Shown piece by piece: positions 18,517 to 26,524 of a DNA stretch of 64,000 bases (positions are counted from its first letter, which is position 1; every line of letters begins with the position of its first letter). A model generated the notes under the pieces. The model was given only the letters and a program-made list of their open reading frames with translations. It was not told the origin of the DNA and ran no database searches. Source of the DNA: Rubritalea squalenifaciens DSM 18772 (GTDB taxonomy: Bacteria > Verrucomicrobiota > Verrucomicrobiia > Verrucomicrobiales > Akkermansiaceae); contig NZ_FQYR01000003.1 of assembly GCF_900141815.1 (NCBI RefSeq), positions 558,001-622,000 of the forward strand. Reading direction: 5' to 3'. The translations under genes were made by a program, and so were the position numbers.

Positions 18517-19614
18517 TTAATAGTCCTCCACAGGGCTGCGGGAGTTCTGGATGTGGTCCGACTGGTCCTGAGCACCTTCTTCACCAAGGACTTCGACGCG
18601 AAGCTGCATGATGTCATTATTTATCTTATCCCATTTCTTTTGATCGAAAGGATAGGTCTTTGGGATTTTCTTCTTCAGCTTGGCAATGCGTTTGAGGGAG
18701 TCAGCAATCTCCGCATAAGGGAGCTCTTCCAGAGCGGCTAATGCAGCCTCAGTCGTGTCCGTCTGGTGGCAGATCATGGCCATGTCGTTACCAGCTTGAA
18801 TGGCCATTTTTACATCGTTGCCTCTGCCGTAGGTGTTGATAATGGCGCCCATGTCGAGGTCATCTGTCATGATGACGCCGTCGAAACCTAGTTGATTGCG
18901 CAGGAGGTTGGTGATGATGTTTTTGGAGAGGGAAGCAGGCAAACCTGGTTCCCCGGGATCCAATGCAGAGAAGTGGGTGTGGCAGGTGAGAATGGCGTTC
19001 AGTTCAGGCATCAATGCTGTGTAGGGGAGTAGGTCTGAAGCTAAGAGGTCTTCCTTGGACTTGTCTACAACAGGAAGTTTGTAGTGTGGGTCAACATTGG
19101 CCAGACCGCAGGAAGGAAAGTGTTTGCCGCAACTGAGGATTTTCTGGCGACGCATGTTGCGGTTGAAAATGCCCGCATTGGTGATGACTTCTTGGGAGTT
19201 CTTGCCGTAGCAGCGGCCTCGAAGTGCGTTGTCGCACTCATCATCATAGGAAATATCCAGTACTGGGGCTAGATTCATGTTGCAGCCCAGTTGTATGAGT
19301 AGTTCTGCTGTGAGGGTGCCGTGCCAAGCGATCGCTGAGGGGTTGTCGGCTTGGCTGAGTTGGCCGGCAGAGGGGGGGATGTTGCCGATCTCTTTTGTGC
19401 GGGTGACACGGCCTCCTTCCTGATCAATGCAGATGAGTGGTGGATTGTCACAAATTTCCCTCAGGGAGTCAGTGAGTGCACGCACTTGCTGGGGGGACTC
19501 TACGTTTCTGCCAAAAAGTACAAAGCCTCCTGGTTGAACTTTTTGGAGGATGTGTCTTTCGTTCGCTGAGAGTTCGAGTCCCTTGATGCCTAAAAGCAGT
19601 AGCTGGCCATGCAT
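18517..19614 (-). CDS. nagZ: beta-N-acetylhexosaminidase, glycoside hydrolase family 3 (NagZ-like)
   Basis: 365 residues from the ATG at 19614. Blocks: ICIDQEGGRVTR (about 61-72), KHFPSCG (about 164-170), the NagZ Asp-His element DPHYKLP (Asp175, His177) and the nucleophile region TDDLDM (about 250-255). NagZ removes GlcNAc from anhydro-muropeptides during cytoplasmic cell-wall recycling. The open frame extends 94 codons upstream to 19896, but this would overlap the divergent gpmI gene by 120 bases and the extra residues look non-coding. The canonical KHFPGHG is KHFPSCG here, a mild divergence near the active site. Confidence 0.9.
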   Translation of the reverse strand: MHGQLLLLGIKGLELSANERHILQKVQPGGFVLFGRNVESPQQVRALTDSLREICDNPPLICIDQEGGRVTRTKEIGNIPPSAGQLSQADNPSAIAWHGTLTAELLIQLGCNMNLAPVLDISYDDECDNALRGRCYGKNSQEVITNAGIFNRNMRRQKILSCGKHFPSCGLANVDPHYKLPVVDKSKEDLLASDLLPYTALMPELNAILTCHTHFSALDPGEPGLPASLSKNIITNLLRNQLGFDGVIMTDDLDMGAIINTYGRGNDVKMAIQAGNDMAMICHQTDTTEAALAALEELPYAEIADSLKRIAKLKKKIPKTYPFDQKKWDKINNDIMQLRVEVLGEEGAQDQSDHIQNSRSPVEDY

Positions 19615-19774
19615 ACGGTCAAAGTGAGATAGGAAACTGAAGTTATCAAGATAAAGCGGGTGGAGTTTTTCAGCTAGGCGAAGTTGTGAGATTTCGTCGG
19701 AGTGTCGCGATTTTCCATTATGGCCTAAATCGGTCTTTGCTAGCAGGGGGAGCGGCTGTATAAGCGCTTTCAAG

Positions 19775-21313
19775 ATGGCTAAGAAACCAGTAGTTCTGAT
19801 TATTCGTGATGGCTGGGGGGTAAACCCAGGTGGGCAGGAAACTGCAGAGAGAGATGGAAACGCGACATTGCTCGCAGACACTCCATTCCATGACAAAATG
19901 CTGGCGACTTATCCGAAGGGGTTCGTGAGCGCATCCGGGATGGATGTGGGACTTCCTGATGGTCAGATGGGTAACTCCGAGGTGGGTCACCTTAATCTGG
20001 GTGCCGGCCGGATTGTTTACCAAGACCTGACACGCATCAATAAGTCGATTGCCGATGGCGAGATGCCAGAGATCGAAGTGCTGAAGAACGCGTTCGAGCA
20101 GGCTAAGCAAACACGAATCCACTTTATGGGATTGGTTTCTGATGGTGGTGTACATAGTCACCAGGATCATCTGGCAGCTTTTGTCAAAGCAGCCGCTGAC
20201 GCAGGCGTGAAGGAAATCTACATTCACGCCATCACTGATGGTCGTGACACTTCACCAACTGGTGGCGTGAATTACTTGAAGAAGCTAGAGGCGGACATTG
20301 AAGGGACTGGTGCGAAAATCGTGACAGTCATTGGCCGTTACTATGCGATGGACCGTGATACCCGCTGGGAGCGTAACAAGCTTGCGTGGGATGCGATGGT
20401 TCTTGGCCGTGGCGAGAATTTTGATGGCAAAGCCAGTGAGGCGATTGCTGCAGAATATGAGAAGGGGAATACGGATGAGTTCCTTAAACCGATCATTCTC
20501 TCTGACTCCGATGAGCAGCGTGTGCGCGATGGGGATGTGGTGTTCTGGTTCAACTTCCGTGCTGACCGTGCCCGCCAGCTTTCTAATGCATTCTTAGACG
20601 GTGAAAAGTTCGAAGGTTTCGATAAAGAGGTTCACCCTAAGACTCATTACGTGACTCTCACGCAATACGATGAAAATTATGACTGTGAAGTTGTTTATCC
20701 TGCCAGCAGCATGAAGAATGTTCTGGGCGAGGTCGTGGCTGACGCTGGTCTGCACCAGCTCCGTATCGCTGAGACTGAAAAGTACCCTCATGTCACCTAC
20801 TTCTTCAATGGTGGAGCAGAGACACCTTTTGCGAATGAAGACCGTCAAATCGTAGCTTCGCCAAAGGTAGCTACGTATGATCTACAGCCAGAGATGAGTG
20901 CTCCAGAAGTGACTGAAGTACTCGTGGAGCGCCTGAAGGACTATGATCTGGTGATCCTTAACTTCGCTAACCCAGACATGGTCGGGCACACAGGTATCGT
21001 GGATGCCGCCAAGAAGGCTTGTGAGACCATTGATCGTGGTGTTCAAGCCGTCGCTGAGGAAACACTTCGCCTAGGAGGTAAGCTTCTTATTACTGCTGAC
21101 CACGGAAACTGTGAGAAGATGATCAATGAGGACGGCTCTCCTCATACCGCTCACACGACAAATCTAGTCCATGCGATTTATGTTGCTGCTGATCACGAGG
21201 GCGTGAAAGTGAAGGATGGTATTCTCGCTGATGTGGCTCCTACTTTGCTGGATATGCTTGGTGTCTCTAAGCCCGAGGAGATGACTGGCAATAGCCTTCT
21301 TGAACGCGCCTAA
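19775..21313 (+). CDS. gpmI: 2,3-bisphosphoglycerate-independent phosphoglycerate mutase
   Basis: 512 residues, the normal iPGM length. It interconverts 3- and 2-phosphoglycerate in glycolysis using two Mn ions and a phosphoserine. The nucleophile is Ser68 in QMGNSEVGHLNLGAGR. Other metal and substrate blocks include IRDGWG (about 10-15), AITDGRDTSPTGG (about 149-161), NFRADRARQLS, NPDMVGHTG and TADHGNCEKM near the C-terminus. The first ATG fits the family N-terminus; no clear Shine-Dalgarno is present. Confidence 0.97.
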   Translation: MAKKPVVLIIRDGWGVNPGGQETAERDGNATLLADTPFHDKMLATYPKGFVSASGMDVGLPDGQMGNSEVGHLNLGAGRIVYQDLTRINKSIADGEMPEIEVLKNAFEQAKQTRIHFMGLVSDGGVHSHQDHLAAFVKAAADAGVKEIYIHAITDGRDTSPTGGVNYLKKLEADIEGTGAKIVTVIGRYYAMDRDTRWERNKLAWDAMVLGRGENFDGKASEAIAAEYEKGNTDEFLKPIILSDSDEQRVRDGDVVFWFNFRADRARQLSNAFLDGEKFEGFDKEVHPKTHYVTLTQYDENYDCEVVYPASSMKNVLGEVVADAGLHQLRIAETEKYPHVTYFFNGGAETPFANEDRQIVASPKVATYDLQPEMSAPEVTEVLVERLKDYDLVILNFANPDMVGHTGIVDAAKKACETIDRGVQAVAEETLRLGGKLLITADHGNCEKMINEDGSPHTAHTTNLVHAIYVAADHEGVKVKDGILADVAPTLLDMLGVSKPEEMTGNSLLERA

Positions 21314-21331
21314 TAGCCGCATTCATTGATG

Positions 21332-21369
21332 AAAAAAAGGATGACCTTGTTACGGGTCATCCTTTTTTT
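21332..21369. terminator. bidirectional intrinsic terminator
   Basis: A 15-bp perfect stem (aaaaaaaggatgacc and its complement) with an 8-base loop, A-run left and T-run right. It sits between the convergent gpmI (+) and proA (-) genes. Confidence 0.9.
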
Positions 21370-21395
21370 GTTAGGCAAATTGATGAAGGGGTGAG

Positions 21396-22700
21396 TTACG
21401 CTTCTTGCGTAGAGAGCAACGCATCCTGCCTGGCTTTATCTTTAATTTGTCCATCGCCAGTTACACGGTATTGGTAGCTGGTGAGCTCCTTGAGACCCAT
21501 TGGTCCGCGGGCATGTAGCTTGTCTGTGCTGATGCCGATCTCGGCTCCGAAGCCATACTCTTCTCCATCGGAGAAGCGGGTGGATACATTGTGGTAAACA
21601 CAAGCGCTATCTACTCCTGTTAGGAATTGATTAGCGGCTACATCATCACGGGTGATGATGACTTCACTGTGTTGAGAACTGTATTCGTTGATGTGTTCGA
21701 TAGCTGCCTGGATGCTGTCGACGACTTTGACGGCAATGATCAAATCCAGGTATTCGGTAACCCAGTCTTCATCAGTGGCCGCTTTGGCATCTGATAGGAT
21801 CTTCAGGGCATGCTCATCCGCGCGAATTTCTACGCCGCGGACTTTCAGTCGCTGCTCTAGTTTGGGAAGAAATTCTTCAGCGATGTCTTTATGGACGAGT
21901 ACAGTCTCGAGTGCATTGCAGACGGAAGGTTTCTGAGTCTTGCCGTCGTCAATGATGGCTACAGCGAGGTCTTGGTCAGCCGCTGCGTCCACGAATGCGT
22001 GGCAGATGCCATCGTAGTGCTTGATAACTGGCATACGTGCAAGACTGACAACGGTCTCGATGAGTCCCTTGCCTCCACGGGGAATGATGAGGTCAAGATA
22101 CTTGTCCATGCCAGCGAGTACTTGCACGCTTTCGCGATCAGTGAATGGAATGAGCTGGATTGCACCGTCTGGAAGGCCGGCTGGTTCACCACCTTCTTGC
22201 AGGGCTTTGGCAATGGCTCTGTTTGAGTGAATGGCCTCACTTCCACCACGAAGAATGGTGGCATTACCTGACTTGAGGCACAGCACTGCTGCGTCTGAAG
22301 TGACGTTTGGGCGACTCTCGTAAATGATGCCAATCACACCAATAGGTACTCGGACCTTAGTAATGTGAATGCCGTTCGGGCGGTCGATTTTTTCCAGTTC
22401 CTCACCCACGGGATCAGGGAGGTCGGCTACTTGCTCAATACCACCGGCGATGGCATCGACTCTGTTGGCATCGAGTCTAAGGCGATCTAGCATCGCTCCA
22501 GTGAGTCCTTTGGCTTCGCCAGCTTCAATGTCTTTGGCATTAGCAGCTAGGATCTCGGGAGTGGCTTCTCGCACGGCACGAGCCATCGCGCGAAGAATGG
22601 AGGCTTTCTCCACTTCAGTAAGTTGGGACAGCTTGAGTGCTGCTGCACGGGCTTTCTTTCCCATGCTATAAATGTGATCTTTGATCTCTTCGGAATTCAT
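21396..22700 (-). CDS. proA: glutamate-5-semialdehyde dehydrogenase (gamma-glutamyl phosphate reductase)
   Basis: 434 residues. Second step of proline synthesis: NADPH reduction of gamma-glutamyl phosphate to glutamate semialdehyde in the cytoplasm. Catalytic Cys261 lies in KTQKPSVCNALE. Other ProA blocks: PIGVIGIIYESRPNVTSD (about 119-136), LKSGNATILRGGSEA (about 142-156), PRGGKGLI (about 207-214) and the tail GPMGLKELTSYQY. It lies 124 bases downstream of proB on the same strand, forming a proBA pair, though the gap is wide for tight coupling. Confidence 0.96.
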   Translation of the reverse strand: MNSEEIKDHIYSMGKKARAAALKLSQLTEVEKASILRAMARAVREATPEILAANAKDIEAGEAKGLTGAMLDRLRLDANRVDAIAGGIEQVADLPDPVGEELEKIDRPNGIHITKVRVPIGVIGIIYESRPNVTSDAAVLCLKSGNATILRGGSEAIHSNRAIAKALQEGGEPAGLPDGAIQLIPFTDRESVQVLAGMDKYLDLIIPRGGKGLIETVVSLARMPVIKHYDGICHAFVDAAADQDLAVAIIDDGKTQKPSVCNALETVLVHKDIAEEFLPKLEQRLKVRGVEIRADEHALKILSDAKAATDEDWVTEYLDLIIAVKVVDSIQAAIEHINEYSSQHSEVIITRDDVAANQFLTGVDSACVYHNVSTRFSDGEEYGFGAEIGISTDKLHARGPMGLKELTSYQYRVTGDGQIKDKARQDALLSTQEA

Positions 22701-22824
22701 GTAAAAAATATATCGGTTAAAATAGACCTTGGATAGTCCAGTTAGTGTCTGTTTCGAGGGTGCACAAAGACAGGTACCTGTAAAAGGTACTCCATGTGCA
22801 TGTGAGCTGCGAGCGTGGTAGCCT

Positions 22825-23601
22825 CTATGCAGGCTGTTTCTGAGCTCTGAAGCGAGTGCAATAGCCGTCGCCAGCTACAATGTCTTGTAAGCGCTCCGGC
22901 TCGCGGCCATTAGCAATGCAGGTCTCTATGCCGCCATTAACCGCGCGGCGTACAGCCTTTAACTTGGCCTGCATTCCGCCTTGAGACATTTTACCAGTCT
23001 TCTTCTCGGCGAAGTTCATGACTTCGTCGATATCGTCGACTTCGCGGATGATCTCACCACCGATGTCTCCAGGGGCGTAAAGGCCATCAATACTGGAGAA
23101 GATGACGAGCATCTTTGCGCCGATAAGCTCGGCTACGCGGACGGCAAGCATGTCGTTGTCTCCGACACAATAATCGCGGAATGCGACTGTGTCGTTCTGG
23201 TTAACGATGGGGACGACGGCCGGCTCATTAAGGAGCCTTGAAAGGGTGGCCTTGGTATTGTCCCTGCGCTCAGGATCTCTGAAATCATCTGCTGTCCTGA
23301 GTAATTGGGCGACATTCATCCGGAAATGTCCGAATAAGTTTTCGTAAGCATGCATGAGTCGGGTCTGGCCGACTGCTGAAACTGCCTGCTTGGTCGCTAG
23401 GTCTTTAGGATATTCGTTCAAACCGAATGCGGTGACACCTGCTCCGACAGCTCCGCTTGATACGAGTACGCACTTGCCGAAGTCTCCGACGGTCTGTGCG
23501 ATTGCGTTTACAAGCCTTAAAAGGGCGGCTCCGTCGAGGGTTGCATCCTGTGCTCTGGTGAGTACACCGGTTCCTACTTTGACTACGATTGGTTGGTCCA
23601 C
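22825..23601 (-). CDS. proB: glutamate 5-kinase lacking the PUA domain
   Basis: 258 residues: an amino-acid-kinase domain only. First step of proline synthesis, phosphorylating the gamma-carboxyl of glutamate. Visible blocks are VVKVGTGVLT (about 6-15), VLVSSGAVGAG (about 45-55), the QND motif in IVNQNDTVAF (about 137-146) with GDNDMLAVRVA, and KMSQGGMQAKLKAVRRA near the C-terminus. E. coli ProB (367 residues) has an additional C-terminal PUA domain, absent here; the stop is well placed and I see no PUA remnant in the 124-base gap before proA. The short form is known in other bacteria. Confidence 0.95.
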   Translation of the reverse strand: MDQPIVVKVGTGVLTRAQDATLDGAALLRLVNAIAQTVGDFGKCVLVSSGAVGAGVTAFGLNEYPKDLATKQAVSAVGQTRLMHAYENLFGHFRMNVAQLLRTADDFRDPERRDNTKATLSRLLNEPAVVPIVNQNDTVAFRDYCVGDNDMLAVRVAELIGAKMLVIFSSIDGLYAPGDIGGEIIREVDDIDEVMNFAEKKTGKMSQGGMQAKLKAVRRAVNGGIETCIANGREPERLQDIVAGDGYCTRFRAQKQPA

Positions 23602-23919
23602 TATTATTTTTTGTTAGTTAGGTCCCGCAATAGCTGTCAGGCGCAGATTAACGAAAAAAGATAGGGTTGAATCCTCCAACGATGGCTTAGCAGTCTTCAT
23701 TGACCACAAGAACAGTTTACTCAACCGTTCATTGCCAGTCTGCAACCATTGACAACGGCTGGGACGCGCCCACCATAAGGTGGATGCATGATGAATGCAA
23801 AGAGAAATCCAATATAATCCTGTCACGAATTTGTTTAAACACAAGGATTTTAAAACTATATGTACAAAATAGGTGTGAATATTTCTCGTTGCTAGCGTTC
23901 CCTGAACGCTTGTGTTAGA
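23602..23919. other. intergenic region between divergent proB and the App1-like gene
   Basis: 318 bases without a convincing gene. The right half is AT-rich (tttgtttaaacacaagg, aaaactatatgtacaaaat) and probably holds the promoter of the App1-like gene. A perfect 7-bp inverted repeat (agcgttc-cct-gaacgct, 23894-23910) stands immediately before that gene's start. A TTGACA hexamer occurs in accattgacaacgg near 23748, but no -10 box at good spacing is clear. The short open frame at 23700-23918 has no coding character. Confidence 0.6.
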
Positions 23920-24975
23920 ATGTCGACAATGAAGCGATTGGGGATATGGCTACGACATGGTTGCCTAGTGATCGAATGGTTACTAGGTGTTCTGTGGGGC
24001 GCCGTCTCATGGATTATTCCCAGAAAGAGGAGAAGGCCTGTGGCTGATGTTTATAATTCCTTCAAGCATCCCAAGGGTATTTATGTGTTTGGGCGCGTGC
24101 TTACTGAAAGACGTTTGATTCCTCCGAGCCCTGAAGACGGGATGTGGTTAAATTTTCGCCGTATGGCTAGCCAATGGTTCACGCGTGAAATTCCGAAGGC
24201 ATTCATTGAGATCCATATTGGAGACCAGAAATTCGAACGCCGGTCAGATGCCGAAGGTTACTTTGTGTTTCACCATGATGAATTAATAGAGGTGGATAAA
24301 GTGACCGTATGCTTGCCTGGTTATGGCTATGAGAAAGATTACCCGCTGATCAGCCACTACACGACTCCTCCATTGGTGGTTATCAGTGATGTGGACGATA
24401 CGCTGATGGAGACAGGTGCTGTCTCTCTGGGGAAAATGCTCAAGACAACTTTGTTTGGGAATTCCCTGACACGTGAACTTGTAGATGGCGTATCTGAGGT
24501 CATTCAGGAACTCAATGCCGGTGGGAGAAATCCCGTCTTCTACATTACCAGCTCACCTTGGAATTTGGCTCATTTTCTCAAGCGGGTTTTCATTCGAGCT
24601 GAGCTCCCCATGGGGGGATTATTCATGACCGACTGGGGGCTGACCCCTGAGTATTGGATTACCCCCAGTCACGATAAGCACAAAAGACAGGCTATTGATC
24701 AAGTCGTGGCTTGGTTTCCAGACTCAAAATATGTTCTGCTAGGAGATGATAGTCAGATGGATCCTGATATCTATGCTGGCGCCTTGAGAGATTATCCCGA
24801 AATGGTAGACGGCATATTCATTCGCAACGTATCGGATGACATTGTAGCAAACCGTGTTGCCAAACAATATGCAGAGCTGAATAAAGAATACGGCGAGTTG
24901 GCGTTTACGTTCAGCGGGACGCAGGAAATGCGTACCCAGATGCGTAAAATTGGACTGCTTCCGTCTGGTGAATGA
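23920..24975 (+). CDS. App1-type phosphatidate phosphatase-like protein (DUF2183)
   Basis: 351 residues: a hydrophobic N-terminal segment (about 15-33) followed by basic residues, then the App1 domain. The HAD-type catalytic motif is ISDVDDTLMETGA (Asp157, Asp159). Later blocks include FYITSSPWNLAHFLK (about 206-220), SHDKHK, the VLLGDDSQMDPDIYA acidic motif (about 270-284) and IFIRNV. In yeast, App1 dephosphorylates phosphatidate; bacterial members are not well characterised to my knowledge. The likely membrane anchor agrees with a lipid substrate. The ATG at 23929 is an alternative start. Confidence 0.87.
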   Translation: MSTMKRLGIWLRHGCLVIEWLLGVLWGAVSWIIPRKRRRPVADVYNSFKHPKGIYVFGRVLTERRLIPPSPEDGMWLNFRRMASQWFTREIPKAFIEIHIGDQKFERRSDAEGYFVFHHDELIEVDKVTVCLPGYGYEKDYPLISHYTTPPLVVISDVDDTLMETGAVSLGKMLKTTLFGNSLTRELVDGVSEVIQELNAGGRNPVFYITSSPWNLAHFLKRVFIRAELPMGGLFMTDWGLTPEYWITPSHDKHKRQAIDQVVAWFPDSKYVLLGDDSQMDPDIYAGALRDYPEMVDGIFIRNVSDDIVANRVAKQYAELNKEYGELAFTFSGTQEMRTQMRKIGLLPSGE

Positions 24976-25019
24976 AGATGGGTGTTTGCAACTTTCTTGA
25001 TGCCGTCTATGGATAGGGC

Positions 25020-26426
25020 ATGACCGAATATGATGTAGCTGTGATTGGTGGTGGAAGTGGTGGCTATGCTGCGGCTCGCACTGCAGCCGCTGGTGGGATG
25101 AAGACTGTAGTGGTGGATGGAGCAGATGAGCTTGGCGGGCTGTGCATACTCCGAGGGTGTATGCCCAGTAAGACGCTAATCGAGTCAGCTAACCGTAATA
25201 TCGTGATTCGCGAAGCGGAAGAGTTCGGGCTTAAGGTGGATGGGAGTTCGGTTGACACCAAGAAGATCATCGAGAGGAAGCGCTGGTTGATTAAAGATTT
25301 CAGTGATTACCGTGAGGGTCAACTTAACGATGGTAGATTTGATCTGCTTAGGGGCTTTGCCCGGTTCGAAGATGCAAATACCTTGAAGGTTCAGCTTCGA
25401 GATGGTGGCGAAGAAGTCATCAAAGCGAAGACCGTTATCATTGCCAGCGGCTCCAGTATTTTTGTTCCGGAGATTCCAGGCCTCAAGGAGGCTGGCTATC
25501 TGACTAGTGATGATGTGCTTGATAAAGAGGATGCCCCTGAGTCAGTGATTGTTTTAGGTGGTGGCGCTATAGCGCTAGAGCTGGCGCATTATTATGATGG
25601 GATCGGAAAGAGAGTAACTGTGATCCAGCGCAGTGAGCACCTGCTTACGGGGATGGATCATGATGTTGCGGATGAGCTGGAGACCGCATTGAAAGATCGA
25701 GGTCTAGAAGTTTTCTGCGGTACAAAGATCCTCAAGGTTGATGTTCTAACAGATGGTGTGAAGCGAGTGACCTTCGAGCACAAGGGGCAGACAGTAGAAG
25801 TCGCCGGGGAGGAGATCTTGGTTGCCTTGGGGCGAAATGCAACAAGTGATAAACTGGCTCTAGATAAGGCCGGAGTCGCACTGAATAAAGACAAAGTAAA
25901 GGTGGAGGCAAGTATGCAGACGACAGCTCCAAATATATTTGCTGCCGGTGATGTCTGTGGTCCCTACGAGATTGTGCACATCGCTATCGAGCAAGGTGAG
26001 AAAGCCGCAGAGAATGCGATGATGTATCTGCGCGGATGTGATCCTACGGAGTACCAGTTGATGGATTACCGTCTTAAGCTCTATGGAATATTTACCGAGC
26101 CTCAGGTGGCGACTGTGGGGATCACCGAGATCGAAGCAGCGCGAGAAGGGCGTGAAGTTCTTGTAGAAACGTATCCTTTCAATGATCATGGAAAATCCAT
26201 GGTACACGGAAGTAAGCATGGTTTCGTGAAATTGATTGGGGATGCCAAGACTAAAGAGATTCTTGGCGGTGCAGTCGTAGGACCTGAGGGAACCGAGTTA
26301 ATCCATGAGATAGTCGTCGCCATGGCTTTCAGGGCTACGGCTGGGCAATTGGCCCGAATACCGCATTACCACCCGACACTGAGCGAAATCTGGACTTATC
26401 CGGCCGAAGATATCGCGGATGCTTGA
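25020..26426 (+). CDS. dihydrolipoamide dehydrogenase-like NAD(P)/FAD oxidoreductase
   Basis: 468 residues. An FAD-binding GGGSGGYAAAR motif (about 10-20) is followed by the redox-active disulfide in CILRGCMPSK (Cys42 and Cys47; the first Cys is followed by ILRG instead of the usual LNVG). A second GGGAIALE nucleotide-binding motif is near 180, ALGRN is at about 269, a DVCGPYEIVHIA block at about 312, and the C-terminal active-site His is in PHYHPTLSE (about 450). This is the class I pyridine nucleotide-disulfide family (Lpd, Sth, MerA-like). The atypical CILRGC spacer argues against a simple lpdA call, and no 2-oxoacid dehydrogenase genes are nearby, so the electron acceptor is unknown. Confidence 0.88.
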   Translation: MTEYDVAVIGGGSGGYAAARTAAAGGMKTVVVDGADELGGLCILRGCMPSKTLIESANRNIVIREAEEFGLKVDGSSVDTKKIIERKRWLIKDFSDYREGQLNDGRFDLLRGFARFEDANTLKVQLRDGGEEVIKAKTVIIASGSSIFVPEIPGLKEAGYLTSDDVLDKEDAPESVIVLGGGAIALELAHYYDGIGKRVTVIQRSEHLLTGMDHDVADELETALKDRGLEVFCGTKILKVDVLTDGVKRVTFEHKGQTVEVAGEEILVALGRNATSDKLALDKAGVALNKDKVKVEASMQTTAPNIFAAGDVCGPYEIVHIAIEQGEKAAENAMMYLRGCDPTEYQLMDYRLKLYGIFTEPQVATVGITEIEAAREGREVLVETYPFNDHGKSMVHGSKHGFVKLIGDAKTKEILGGAVVGPEGTELIHEIVVAMAFRATAGQLARIPHYHPTLSEIWTYPAEDIADA

Positions 26427-26452
26427 TAGGGTGCTCAATAGAATGACTTCTG

Positions 26453-26484
26453 TGGGGATAGGCTTTTAGCTTATCCCCATTTGT
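26453..26484 (+). terminator. intrinsic terminator
   Basis: A 12-bp stem with one G-U pair (tggggataggct / agcttatcccca), loop ttt, followed by tttgtttt. It separates the flavoprotein gene from the HerA-like ATPase gene. Confidence 0.8.
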
Positions 26485-26524
26485 TTTGGCTTTTCATGGC
26501 ATGAGGTTTGATTAATGTTTAGAT

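Noticed and set aside
19615-19896. 94-codon N-terminal extension of the NagZ-like protein
   Set aside because: Would overlap the divergent gpmI gene by 120 bases; NagZ similarity starts at the ATG at 19614.
22771-22780. Palindrome caggtacctg between proB and proA, considered as an operator
   Set aside because: Only 10 bases with no second copy nearby; too weak alone.
23894-23910. LexA/SOS box before the App1-like gene
   Set aside because: The order GTTC-N3-GAAC is opposite to the known GAAC-N4-GTTC box; kept only as an unexplained inverted repeat.
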